Shown here: piece after piece, positions 9,019-17,863 of the stretch | How positions within the stretch are numbered: position 1 is the stretch's first letter | Layout of the letters: each line of letters starts with the position of its first letter | DNA from: DATKYQ01 sp035528415 | GTDB lineage: Bacteria; Myxococcota; B64-G9 | Direction of reading: 5' to 3' | Assembly (NCBI GenBank): GCA_035528415.1 | Contig: DATKYQ010000008.1 | Coordinates: 67,699 to 131,698 of the forward strand | DNA length: 64,000 bases | Made by a program: the position numbers and the translations under genes | The notes under the pieces: model-generated | Database searches by the model: none | The model's input: the letters and a program-made list of their open reading frames with translations, nothing else | What the model was told of the DNA's origin: nothing

Positions 9019-10443
9019 TCACAGGGCGCCCGGGATCGCCGATTGTGCGGCCAGGCTCTGCGGGTGCAGCGAGGCTTGGATGCCGTGCTTGCGCAGCAGG
9101 CGATGCAGGCTCTGGCGGTGAATGCTGGCCGTGCGCGCCGAGGCCGAGACGTTGTATTCGTGGCGGCGCAGCAGATCTATCAGGTACTCCTTTTCGAAGA
9201 TCTCCTTGGCCTCGCCGATGGGCAGCGCGCCGTTGGCGCGGGAGATTGAGCCCGCAGACGGCGATCCCGGCTGGCTGGCGGATGCGGCCAGCAGCGAATC
9301 GCTGTTGATCACCTTGTCATCCACCAGCCGCACCAGGCGCTCGATCACGTTGCGCAGCTCGCGGACGTTGCCGGGCCAGTCGTGCCTCATCAGCAGGCGG
9401 ATTGCTCCCTCGCCGAAGCGACGATCGGCCTCGCCGGCCAACTGGCGCAAGAAAGCGCGCGCTAAATACGGGATGTCCTCCTTGCGTTCACGTAGCGGAG
9501 GAACTCGCAGCTCGACCACGTTCAGGCGGAAGTACAGGTCCTCCCTGAAGTGCCGGGCTTCGACTTCGGCCCTGAGTTTCTTGTTGGTGGCCGCCAGAAT
9601 GCGCACGTCCACCTTGACCTCATCGGGGCTGCCGACCGGTTTGACCTCCCTGGTCTCGATCGCGCGCAGTAGCTTGACTTGCATGGGCGGCAGCAACTCG
9701 CCGATCTCGTCGAAAAAGATCGTGCCGCCCTGCGCTTCCTGCATGGCCCCCGGCCGGGTGTACAACGCCCCGGTGAACGCCCCGCGCACGTGGCCGAACA
9801 ACTCCGACTCCATCAGGTGGGGAGGAATGGTGGAACAATCCACTACAATGAAGGGTTTCTTTGAGCGCCCACTGGCAAGGTGGATCTCTTTGGCCAGAAG
9901 GCCCTTGCCGGTACCGGTCTCTCCGGTGATCAGCAGCGTGGTGTCATGAGCGACCACGCGTTCTACAGTATGAAACAGCGCCCGCATCTGGACGCTGGTT
10001 CCCAGCATGGCGCCGAAGGTGTCGTGTGGGCTTAGCGGCACCTCTACCCTTTCCCTGAGCGGCTGGAAGATTAAGGTCACGTCCCCCAGGTTCAAGCGGG
10101 CGCCGGGGTGCAGCAGGGCGTCCATCACGAAGCAGCCGTCCATTTGCACGCCGTTGGTGCTTTCCAGGTCACGAATGCGATGGCCGGCCTCGGTGGCCCG
10201 AATCTCGAAATGGTAGCGCGAGACGGTGTCCTGTTCGATGCACAGATCGTTGTCCGGCGCTGAACCGACGCGAATGCGATCCCGGTCGACTAAGAACTCG
10301 CGCCCCACATCGGGGCCTTCTTCCATGACAAGCTTGAACTTCTGGAAAGAAACGCTGTCTTGCGATCCGTGACGCACGATGCGCATTGTTTTCTTGTTGG
10401 AAAAGGCCAGCGACGGGGATTCTACCGTTCCCTTGCCCTTCAT
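9019..10443 (-). CDS. FHA-domain sigma-54-dependent transcriptional activator
   Basis: This 474-residue regulator has an N-terminal FHA domain (about residues 37-130, with IRVGSAPDND, SRYH and STNG) that should bind phosphothreonine. The AAA+ domain follows (Walker A GETGTGKG near 175, the sigma-54 contact loop GAFTGA near 222, the arginine finger region VRELRN near 355). A Fis-type helix-turn-helix closes the protein. It therefore links a Ser/Thr kinase signal to transcription from sigma-54 promoters. An upstream in-frame ATG at 10482 is rejected because GGGGAGGAG lies just before the ATG at 10443, and because a sigma-54 promoter-like element overlaps that longer start. No Ser/Thr kinase gene is in the window. 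Confidence 0.88.
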   Translation of the reverse strand: MKGKGTVESPSLAFSNKKTMRIVRHGSQDSVSFQKFKLVMEEGPDVGREFLVDRDRIRVGSAPDNDLCIEQDTVSRYHFEIRATEAGHRIRDLESTNGVQMDGCFVMDALLHPGARLNLGDVTLIFQPLRERVEVPLSPHDTFGAMLGTSVQMRALFHTVERVVAHDTTLLITGETGTGKGLLAKEIHLASGRSKKPFIVVDCSTIPPHLMESELFGHVRGAFTGALYTRPGAMQEAQGGTIFFDEIGELLPPMQVKLLRAIETREVKPVGSPDEVKVDVRILAATNKKLRAEVEARHFREDLYFRLNVVELRVPPLRERKEDIPYLARAFLRQLAGEADRRFGEGAIRLLMRHDWPGNVRELRNVIERLVRLVDDKVINSDSLLAASASQPGSPSAGSISRANGALPIGEAKEIFEKEYLIDLLRRHEYNVSASARTASIHRQSLHRLLRKHGIQASLHPQSLAAQSAIPGAL

Positions 10444-10477
10444 GATGGCGCCTCCTCCCCTATCCGAATGAAGGTTT

Positions 10478-10493
10478 TGCAATTGTCACGCCA
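10478..10493 (-). promoter_or_regulatory. Sigma-54 (-24/-12) promoter-like element
   Basis: On the minus strand this reads TGGCGTGACAATTGCA. The GG and GC dinucleotides are ten bases apart as in the consensus TGGCACG-N4-TTGCW, with two mismatches in the -24 half. Transcription would start near 10467, about 24 bases before the preferred start codon of the FHA sigma-54 activator. This suggests autoregulation, which is inference. Confidence 0.45.
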
Positions 10494-10601
10494 TCAATGA
10501 AATATTCCTAACACACTGATAAATAAACCGAATAAAAAAACCAAGTCCGGCCACTCCCCTGGAAATCAAAGCAAAATGGTTTCAGGTGTAACCTTATTGC
10601 T

Positions 10602-11528
10602 TCAGTCGCTTGCCTGACCGATTCGCCGCACCAGCGAACGGACGGCATTCGCCAGCCACTCGTGTCTTTCCACCTGGACGGCCCCCGAGCTGTTCTCGGC
10701 CAGCATAAGCTCGGACCCGGGAAACAGCCGATTGAGCCTCTCTCCCTGGGCGAGCGTCGCCATGCGATCCGCCTCGCCGACAACGATGCTGAGCGGCACG
10801 GGGTAGGCGGCCGGCTTTTCGGCGCGGGCCAGAAGCTCAGCCGCGATTTCCTTGCGGTAGGCGGGTGATCGCGTCATGGCCTGGATGCGCACGGCGGCTC
10901 GGGCGGAGGGAAGGCTGATGAAACGGCGGGCCAGCCTGCGTATCTCCTGGCGGCTTGTGACCGTCGCATCCTTGTAGTCGATCATGGCCATGGCGGCTTG
11001 TATCGGCTGCTTACATACGGCCGCGGCACGTTGTTCGAGCAACCAATTGTTTGCCATGATCCGCCCGCGGGCGCCTGTCATGAGCGGCAACTCGATAGAC
11101 GCCCCGACAACCATCAGCGCCCGCAGTGCCTGCGGATGCCGCAACCCGAGCAGCAGGCCGGCCAGACCGCTCTCGGCGTGCGCCACGAGCACGGGTCGAG
11201 CAAGCCCGAGATCCCGGATCAGCGCCAGGAAAATATCCACCAGACGCTCGGGGCGGTAAGCATCCGGCTCACCCGGGGGATCGACCAGCTCGGGCATGAC
11301 CAGGCGCATGTCGTCGGATAACGGATCGATCAGATGCCTGAAGGTGAAGGCCTCTGTCCACAGGCCGTGCAGCAGGAGCACCGGAGTTCCGCTTCCCGCC
11401 TCGCGATAGCGCAGCTTGACAGGTTCTTGATCATCGGCCAGCCGTAAGGTGACGGTCTTCTCCGGCAGCAATAAAAAGGGATGACTCTCGGCCGGGAGCT
11501 CCGGAAACGATTCTGGCCGTCTGTTCAA
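10602..11528 (-). CDS. Alpha/beta hydrolase
   Basis: A 308-residue alpha/beta-hydrolase fold protein. The oxyanion region is VLLLHGLW near residue 50. The nucleophile elbow is AHAESGLAG near 119, a variant of G-x-S-x-G with Ala in the first place. The acid is probably the Asp of VVGEADRM near 253, and the final His is in ERHEW near 291. There is no signal peptide, so it should be cytoplasmic; the substrate cannot be read. I use the TTG at 11528 because GAGGAGG lies seven bases upstream on the minus strand; the longer frame to 11582 has no such site and adds 18 unlikely Arg-rich residues. Confidence 0.78.
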   Translation of the reverse strand: MNRRPESFPELPAESHPFLLLPEKTVTLRLADDQEPVKLRYREAGSGTPVLLLHGLWTEAFTFRHLIDPLSDDMRLVMPELVDPPGEPDAYRPERLVDIFLALIRDLGLARPVLVAHAESGLAGLLLGLRHPQALRALMVVGASIELPLMTGARGRIMANNWLLEQRAAAVCKQPIQAAMAMIDYKDATVTSRQEIRRLARRFISLPSARAAVRIQAMTRSPAYRKEIAAELLARAEKPAAYPVPLSIVVGEADRMATLAQGERLNRLFPGSELMLAENSSGAVQVERHEWLANAVRSLVRRIGQASD

Positions 11529-11674
11529 GTCGCCTCCTCGACGCCGAATGCGGCACAAACTCCATACAACGACCCGTCGCAAGTCGCAAGCCCCAAAAAT
11601 TTATAGGGTTGCCAAAAAGCCGAGCGCTCTGGTAGTAAGTACAGTAGTCTTATAAAAAGAAAGCGAGAACTGTC

Positions 11675-13438
11675 ATGACGCGTATTGGACAGACTTTGCT
11701 GGTCGCCGCGGCGGCGTTGTTTCTTGTTGCCGTTGCGGGATGTGACGAGACGCGCTTCGTCGGGGTCAAGACCCAGCTCGACACATTCAGCCAGGATGGC
11801 GAGGACGTGGTCGACTTCTTTACCCAGGAGGGAACCTCCCAGGTGGACACTTTCGAGCAGAATGGATTTCACCAGGTGGACGCCTTCGAACAGAAGGCCT
11901 CGGCCGAGGTTGATATTCTGTGGGTAGTGGACAACTCCGCCTCGATGTTCGAGGAGCAAACCAACCTGGCCAACAACTGCGACAGCTTCATCAACTACAT
12001 CCAGGACAGCCTGATCGATTACCACATCGGCGTCATCTCGACCGAGATGGAGGAAGACTCGAACGGCAACTGCCTCAACGCCGGCCACTGCGGCCAGCTG
12101 CAGGGCAACCCCAAGTTCATCGACCGAAACAACCCCAATCCCGTGGCGGCCTTCGCCTCCAACGTCATGGTGGGTACCGACGGAGGCGGCCACGAGATGG
12201 GCATTCTGGCCGCACACATGGCTTTAACCGAACCGCTCAAGTCAGGCGCCAACACAGGCTTTCTGCGCGACAACGCCTCGCTGGCGGTTATCTTCGTCAG
12301 CGACGAGGATGATCATTCATACGGCGAGCTCAACTATTACGTGCGATTCTTCGGCTCATTCAAGGGCATCGGCAACGAGAACGACGTCATCGTGGCCGCC
12401 ATTGTCGGAGATGTGCCAGACGGCTGCGCCACCGCCCAGGCGGGCGAGGTCTTTCATGAATTGGTCACAGATTTAGGCGGGACGACCGCCTCGATTTGCG
12501 ACGCTGATTTCAGCGCCGCGCTCGAACAACTCGGCCTGACGGTCGCCGGCTTGACCCGCAAGTACGTCCTCTCGCGGGAGCCCGATCCCGGCGAGATCAT
12601 TGTGCGCGTGGACGAAGACGGCGACGGCCCGGGCGGGTTCATCGACATCCCCGAGTGCGCTCCCGATTGCATAAACCCGGTTGCGCGCAACTGGCGCGTC
12701 GAGCTGGCCGAGAAGGCCATCTACTTCGTCGACTACGTGCCGCCCCCGGGGTCTTTCATCCAAGTCGAGTACTCCAACGTCGACACGGTGTTTCCGCTGT
12801 CAAGCCGCGGGGATCAGAGCACTATTGTGGTGATGGTCGACGAGGACGGGGCCGGACCCGGACCGGCGGAGGAAAAGCAGGAGAACAGCGACTGGTGGTA
12901 CGACTCGGACAGCAACGCCGTCGTCTTCATAGGGGATTACGTCCCGCCCCTGGGATCCGTCATCGAGGTGTCCTACTCCGACCTGATGCGCACCTTCGCT
13001 CTCAGCCGTGCGGTTGAAAACGCCGAGACGCTCAGGGTGGAGGTCGATCTCAAGGACGGTGCCGGCTGGAGGACGATCTTCCAGGACGCCGGCACGGGCT
13101 GGATGTACCACGCGGGCAGCAACAGCATCCTCTTCCAGGGAGCGTACGTTCCGCCCTACGGTTCCGAGCTGCGGGTCACCTACTCGAACCTGCTGTGGAT
13201 CTTCCCTCTCTCTCTGGTGCCGCAGGTCTCGACGCTGGTAGTTCTGCTCGATACCGACGGTGACGGCCCGCTCGTGCCGCAAACGGTGCCGACCAACGAC
13301 GACTCCAAGGGCGTGGCCGGATACGTCTACTACGGTCCCGGTGAGCCGGCGCCTTACACCAACGCTATCTCGTTTGAGAAAATCGACTGGCCCCCGCTAC
13401 ATAGCGTCGTAACGGTGCGCTACTCGCCGGGAAGTTGA
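11675..13438 (+). CDS. VWA-domain lipoprotein with four C-terminal repeats
   Basis: A 587-residue lipoprotein: hydrophobic signal and lipobox VAGC with Cys at residue 24. Residues about 33-82 hold a short tandem repeat built around VDxFxQ (QLDTFSQ, VDFFTQ, QVDTFEQ, QVDAFEQ). A von Willebrand A domain follows, with the metal-site motif DNSAS near residue 86-90 and a second acidic site VSDEDDHS near 206. From about residue 300 to the end are four degenerate repeats of 65-80 residues, each ending in a YVPP-x-GS-like turn and a short V-x-YS strand. The protein is probably surface-exposed and binds a partner through Mg or Ca. It is followed closely by a cysteine-rich lipoprotein gene. Confidence 0.8.
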   Translation: MTRIGQTLLVAAAALFLVAVAGCDETRFVGVKTQLDTFSQDGEDVVDFFTQEGTSQVDTFEQNGFHQVDAFEQKASAEVDILWVVDNSASMFEEQTNLANNCDSFINYIQDSLIDYHIGVISTEMEEDSNGNCLNAGHCGQLQGNPKFIDRNNPNPVAAFASNVMVGTDGGGHEMGILAAHMALTEPLKSGANTGFLRDNASLAVIFVSDEDDHSYGELNYYVRFFGSFKGIGNENDVIVAAIVGDVPDGCATAQAGEVFHELVTDLGGTTASICDADFSAALEQLGLTVAGLTRKYVLSREPDPGEIIVRVDEDGDGPGGFIDIPECAPDCINPVARNWRVELAEKAIYFVDYVPPPGSFIQVEYSNVDTVFPLSSRGDQSTIVVMVDEDGAGPGPAEEKQENSDWWYDSDSNAVVFIGDYVPPLGSVIEVSYSDLMRTFALSRAVENAETLRVEVDLKDGAGWRTIFQDAGTGWMYHAGSNSILFQGAYVPPYGSELRVTYSNLLWIFPLSLVPQVSTLVVLLDTDGDGPLVPQTVPTNDDSKGVAGYVYYGPGEPAPYTNAISFEKIDWPPLHSVVTVRYSPGS

Positions 13439-13461
13439 CGGGCGAACGAAGGAGCAATGCC

Positions 13462-14916
13462 ATGAGATTCACTGTCTTGATCAAGTTCGGCTGGCTCGCG
13501 GGACTTCTCGCGCTAACGGTATTTGCTTGCGCGGGCTCTGAAGTCGAGGGCGTGTGCAAAGACAACGGCGACTGCGATTCGGGTTTCTACTGCGGGCCCG
13601 ATCACCAGTGCCTGTGCCAGGCTGACACCTCCTGCGCCGCCGACGAGTTCTGCAACGCCAACGGGTTCTGCCAGAAATACCAGGGCTGCCGGATAGACGC
13701 AGACTGCGGAGAAGCCGCGAACTTTCGCTGCCAAATCGAGCAGACCGGAAAGGGAACCTGCCTGTGCCGCAACGACGGCGCCTGCAAATCGGAAGAGTAC
13801 TGCAACGCCTCGGGCGTATGTCAAAAGAAGGCCGGATGCATACTCGACTCTGATTGCGGCGACGACACGCTGTGGTTCTGCCGGATAAACGCCGACACAA
13901 AGATAGGCGAATGTTTTTGCAAGGCCGACGTGGCCTGTGAGCAGGGAGAATTCTGCAACCCGCACGGATACTGTCAGCCGCTTTCAACATGCACCTCGAA
14001 TGACGACTGTCAGGCCGGCAAGTTGTGCGATTTGCCCTCGGGCGAGTGCCTGTGCGACAGCGATGCCCAAACCGGCTGCGCCTCAGGTGAGGTGTGCAAC
14101 TCTTCTGGCTATTGCCAGCCGCGGCCCGGCTGCTACGATAACTCTGACTGCACGGACATCGCGGACACCTTCTGCGATATAACCACGCGCACTTGCATTC
14201 CAAACGGAACCTGCACATCGGACAGGCAGTGCCCCCTTGGGCAGGTGTGCCAAAACAGCGCCTGCGTCGACGGCTGCAACTACGCAAGCGACTGTCAGCT
14301 GACCGAGTGTTGCGTCACCAACCAGTGCCAGACCTGCGACTGCCAGAACGACGACTTCTGTTCCTTCGCCGAGTTCTGCAACAACAGCAACTGCCAGAGC
14401 AGCTACACCCAGACCACGCCCTACTGCAAGCCCTGCGACTCGGCGTCTTTGGTGCCGGACCAGTGCGGCGATCACATGAACTGGTGCCTGATTTATCCCT
14501 ATGAATCTGATGCCTATGCCAATGAGTATAATGGGACCAATCCCATCGAGTACTGCGCCCCCGATTGTTCCAATAGTGATCGCTGTCCGGCCGGCTTCTC
14601 TTGCAGCCCGCTGAGACTGGTCAACGATGCGGACAAGTGCACAAGCGACAATGATTGTCCAGCCAACGCACCGTGCCTTGGAAGCGTGGAAGAGGACAAC
14701 GCCTACTGCGCCTGCAATGATATTACGAATCCATGCCCAAACGACTATTGCTTGTTTGGGGAGTGTATGTATTTGAAGACTTCATGCACAACCAGCGCGA
14801 ATTGTCCCATCACGTGTGAAAAATATGATGGGGTCAATTACGGCGCCTGCACTATTGGGAAAGCCTGCGGGCTCGACGAAGGCATAGAATGTCCGGCCCC
14901 GTCAATCTGGCCATAA
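13462..14916 (+). CDS. Cysteine-rich lipoprotein
   Basis: A 484-residue lipoprotein with a signal ending in the lipobox VFAC (Cys near residue 23). The mature part is made of about ten cysteine-rich units of 30-45 residues. They follow the pattern C-x4-DC-x-n-C-x-n-C and alternate between EFCN-type and DCG-type units, resembling disulfide-rich Dickkopf/EGF-like modules. No catalytic motif is visible; a surface binding or spacer role is likely. The ATG at 13462 is chosen over 13435 because GAAGGAG lies just upstream and the signal peptide starts there. It is 23 bases after the VWA lipoprotein and probably co-expressed with it. Confidence 0.72.
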   Translation: MRFTVLIKFGWLAGLLALTVFACAGSEVEGVCKDNGDCDSGFYCGPDHQCLCQADTSCAADEFCNANGFCQKYQGCRIDADCGEAANFRCQIEQTGKGTCLCRNDGACKSEEYCNASGVCQKKAGCILDSDCGDDTLWFCRINADTKIGECFCKADVACEQGEFCNPHGYCQPLSTCTSNDDCQAGKLCDLPSGECLCDSDAQTGCASGEVCNSSGYCQPRPGCYDNSDCTDIADTFCDITTRTCIPNGTCTSDRQCPLGQVCQNSACVDGCNYASDCQLTECCVTNQCQTCDCQNDDFCSFAEFCNNSNCQSSYTQTTPYCKPCDSASLVPDQCGDHMNWCLIYPYESDAYANEYNGTNPIEYCAPDCSNSDRCPAGFSCSPLRLVNDADKCTSDNDCPANAPCLGSVEEDNAYCACNDITNPCPNDYCLFGECMYLKTSCTTSANCPITCEKYDGVNYGACTIGKACGLDEGIECPAPSIWP

Positions 14917-14996
14917 TCAGTACTTGCCAGTCGTTTCATGCAGGGCTATAACTCTCCGACGGATCGTATCCTGAGATCCATGGAGGGTTCAGGCCC

Positions 14997-16661
14997 ATGA
15001 CAAAAAATAATAAAGCCATCGAAGAGGGCCTGCGCGCCTGGCGTGAAGGTACTCTCGACAAAGTTCTTGGCAAGCACCCCGAGCGCCGCGAGAGTTTCGA
15101 GACCAGTTCGGGAATCGAGGCCCGGCGCTTGTACACGCCTGCAGACGGCGGGGGCGAACCTTACGTCGAGAAGCTCGGTTTTCCCGGAGAGTATCCCTTT
15201 ACCCGCGGGGTGCAGCCCACCATGTTCCGCGGTCGCTTCTGGACCATGCGTCAGTACGCCGGATTCGGCACGGCCGCGGAAACCAACGAACGTTTCCGCT
15301 ACCTGCTCGAACAGGGCCAGACGGGCCTCTCGGTGGCATTCGACCTGCCGACCCAGATGGGCTACGATCCAGATCACCCCATGGCCCGCGGAGAGGTCGG
15401 CAAGGTCGGCGTGTCGATAGCCTCGATCGAGGACATGCGCCGGTTGTTCGACAAGATCCCGCTCGACAAGGTTTCCACCTCGATGACCATCAACGCCACG
15501 GCGGCCATTCTGCTTTCGCTCTACATCGCCGTGGCCGAGGAACAGGGGGTAGAACCCGGCGCGCTGCGCGGTACGATCCAGAACGACCTGCTCAAGGAAT
15601 ACGTCGCCCGCGGGGCCTACATCTTCCCGCCGCGACCCTCCCTGCGTATAACCACGGACATCTTCGCCTATTGCCGGGAGGAACTGCCTAAGTTCAACAC
15701 GATCTCCATCTCCGGATACCACATCAGGGAGGCCGGCTCGACGGCCGCACAGGAAGTCGCCTTCACTCTGGCCCACGGAATCGCCTACGTGCAGGCGGCA
15801 ATCGACACCGGCCTCGAGGTTGACGACTTCGCCGGGCGTCTGTCGTTCTTCTTCGGCTGCCACAACAACTTCCTGGAGGAAGTCGCCAAGTTCCGGGCCG
15901 CGCGGCGACTGTGGGCCATGATCATGCGCGAACGCTTCGGGGCCAAGAAGGATAAGTCCTGCAGCCTGCGTTTCCACACCCAGACCTGCGGTGTCACTTT
16001 AGTGGCCCAGCAACCCGAGAACAACGTGGTCCGCGTGGCCATGCAGGCGTTGGCCGCCGTGCTGGGCGGCACACAGAGCCTGCACACCAATTCCCGGGAC
16101 GAGGCCATCAGCCTGCCGACCCAGGACTCGGTTCGCATTGCACTCAGGACTCAGCAGGTCATCGCCCATGAGTCCGGGGTGGCCGACATCGTCGATCCGC
16201 TGGGCGGATCTTTCGCCATAGAGTCATTGACCGACGAAATACAGCAACAGGCCCAGGAGCTGATTGCCAAGATAGACGAGATGGGCGGAGCAATAAGGGC
16301 CATCGAAGAGGGGTTTATGCAGCGAGCCATCGGCGACGCCGCCTACGACTACCAGAGACGGGTAGAGACGGACGACCAGGTGATCGTCGGCCTGAATCGC
16401 TTCCAGACAGATGAAAAGCTCGATTACGAGATTCTCAAAGTAAGCGAGGAAGTTGAGCGCACGGCAAGTGAGCGCATAAGGGCGTTACGCGCCGGGCGCT
16501 CGGCGCAGCAAGCCACAGACAGCTTGCGTGCCGTGGGTGACCGGGCCCGGGGCGACGACAATCTGGTGCCGCCGATCCTTCAGGCTGTCAAGGCCGGGTG
16601 CACCACCGGCGAGATCTCCGATGTGCTCAGGGAAGTCTTCGGCGAGTACAGGGAAGCCTGA
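14997..16661 (+). CDS. Methylmalonyl-CoA mutase, large (catalytic) subunit without B12 domain
   Basis: The enzyme interconverts methylmalonyl-CoA and succinyl-CoA with adenosylcobalamin. The 554-residue protein covers only the substrate-binding TIM barrel. FTRGVQPTMFRGRFWTMRQY near residue 63, GLSVAFDLPTQMGYD near 111 and GGTQSLHTNSRDEA near 359 are typical. The cobalamin-binding domain with its DxHxxG motif is missing, so a separate small subunit must be encoded elsewhere, as in archaeal and many anaerobic bacterial types. The downstream epimerase supports use in propionate or succinate metabolism. Isobutyryl-CoA mutase and related mutases have the same architecture, so substrate is not fully certain. 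Confidence 0.88.
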   Translation: MTKNNKAIEEGLRAWREGTLDKVLGKHPERRESFETSSGIEARRLYTPADGGGEPYVEKLGFPGEYPFTRGVQPTMFRGRFWTMRQYAGFGTAAETNERFRYLLEQGQTGLSVAFDLPTQMGYDPDHPMARGEVGKVGVSIASIEDMRRLFDKIPLDKVSTSMTINATAAILLSLYIAVAEEQGVEPGALRGTIQNDLLKEYVARGAYIFPPRPSLRITTDIFAYCREELPKFNTISISGYHIREAGSTAAQEVAFTLAHGIAYVQAAIDTGLEVDDFAGRLSFFFGCHNNFLEEVAKFRAARRLWAMIMRERFGAKKDKSCSLRFHTQTCGVTLVAQQPENNVVRVAMQALAAVLGGTQSLHTNSRDEAISLPTQDSVRIALRTQQVIAHESGVADIVDPLGGSFAIESLTDEIQQQAQELIAKIDEMGGAIRAIEEGFMQRAIGDAAYDYQRRVETDDQVIVGLNRFQTDEKLDYEILKVSEEVERTASERIRALRAGRSAQQATDSLRAVGDRARGDDNLVPPILQAVKAGCTTGEISDVLREVFGEYREA

Positions 16662-16679
16662 CATATAGTGGAGGTTATT

Positions 16680-17084
16680 GTGAAGCTCGATCATATTGGT
16701 ATCGCTGTTGCGAACCTCGAAGAATCCATGAAATTCTATGGCCAGGTGCTGGGGCTCGATATATCTGCCCCCGAAGATTTGCCCGATCGCCAGCTCAGGA
16801 TCTGCATGGTGGACTTGGGTGTCGGCGACGCCAACGTTGAACTTCTCTGGCCAACCCACCCGGATTCGGCCGTGGCCAAGTTCATCGAAAAGAAGGGACC
16901 CGGAATCCACCATCTCTGCTACAGGGTGGACGACCTGGCCGCCGAGATAAAAAAGCTGGCTGCGGCCGGCGTGAAAATGATCGACAGCCAGCCGCGTCCC
17001 GGGGCCCATAACACCCTGGTGGCGTTCGTCCATCCCAGGAGCGCCGGCGGCGTGCTTACCGAATTGGCTCAAAAGCGGTCGTAA
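16680..17084 (+). CDS. mce: Methylmalonyl-CoA epimerase
   Basis: This 134-residue glyoxalase-fold enzyme should convert (S)- to (R)-methylmalonyl-CoA for the mutase encoded just upstream. The start KLDHIGIAVANLEES, the central GPGIHHLCYRVDD near residue 77 and the C-terminal HPRSAGGVLTEL are typical of the family and contain the metal ligands His, His and Glu. I prefer the GTG at 16680, preceded five bases earlier by GGAGG, over the GTG at 16668, which would itself overlap that site. The gene ends three bases before the convergent tatC. Confidence 0.88.
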   Translation: MKLDHIGIAVANLEESMKFYGQVLGLDISAPEDLPDRQLRICMVDLGVGDANVELLWPTHPDSAVAKFIEKKGPGIHHLCYRVDDLAAEIKKLAAAGVKMIDSQPRPGAHNTLVAFVHPRSAGGVLTELAQKRS

Positions 17085-17086
17085 GT

Positions 17087-17836
17087 CTATTCTTTTTCGT
17101 CCTTGTCTCTTTCTTTTTTCTTGATCACCAGGCGGGCCGCCAGCATACCCAGCTCGTAAAGAATGTATATAGGCAGGGCCATTATTGTCTGGTTTACGGC
17201 GTCCGGGGTAGGAGTAACTATGGCGGCGATTATAAAGGCCGCCAGGAGGACATACTTGCGAAAACGCCCAAGGGTCTTGGGAGTGACCAATCCTATCAGG
17301 CAGATCAAAAACACGATCACCGGGGTTTCGAAAACCACGCCGAAGGCCAGGATGAACATTGAGGCGTTTGAGAAGTAGCTCTTTAAAGAAAGGATGATGC
17401 GCGTCTTGTCCGTCATCTGTCCGATTGAGAAGGCGGCCGCCTTGGGTAACACCACGAAGTAACAGAAGGCCGCTCCACCGATGAAAAAGAAGCTCGCGGC
17501 CAGAATGAACGGCAACGCCAGGCGTTGCTCCTTTTTATACAGGCCGGGCGAAATGAACCACCATAGCTGCCAGAAAATCACCGGGCTGGCCAGCAGCAGG
17601 CCGCCTATGAAACCCAGCTTGAGTCGATAGAAGATGGGCTCGAAGATTCCCAGATAGACCGGCTCGTCGCTCCCGGCCGGTAGTAACCCCTTGATCGGCA
17701 AGCGCAGGGCCATATCCAGGTAGTCCGAGAAGATCACTCCTATGACAACGCCCACCAGGACGGCCAAGCCGGATACCATAAGGGCGCGGCGCAGTTCGCC
17801 GAGGTGTCCCGAAAAGGTGAGTTTTTTCTCGTCCAT
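17087..17836 (-). CDS. tatC: Sec-independent protein translocase TatC
   Basis: TatC is the core receptor of the twin-arginine translocase in the inner membrane and binds twin-arginine signals on folded proteins. The 249-residue protein has the expected N-terminal FSGHLGELRRAL and six hydrophobic segments, ending in a Lys/Glu-rich cytoplasmic tail. The family's conserved early Glu and Arg are present. tatA/tatB are not adjacent. Its presence matters because at least two genes in this window encode proteins with Tat-type signals (8333 and 54378). Confidence 0.93.
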   Translation of the reverse strand: MDEKKLTFSGHLGELRRALMVSGLAVLVGVVIGVIFSDYLDMALRLPIKGLLPAGSDEPVYLGIFEPIFYRLKLGFIGGLLLASPVIFWQLWWFISPGLYKKEQRLALPFILAASFFFIGGAAFCYFVVLPKAAAFSIGQMTDKTRIILSLKSYFSNASMFILAFGVVFETPVIVFLICLIGLVTPKTLGRFRKYVLLAAFIIAAIVTPTPDAVNQTIMALPIYILYELGMLAARLVIKKKERDKDEKE

Positions 17837-17863
17837 TGACAGAAACTGGACCCGTCGAGCGTA

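Noticed and set aside
14946..15977. 343-residue open frame antisense to the mutase gene
   Set aside because: Composition and position are those of a shadow frame.
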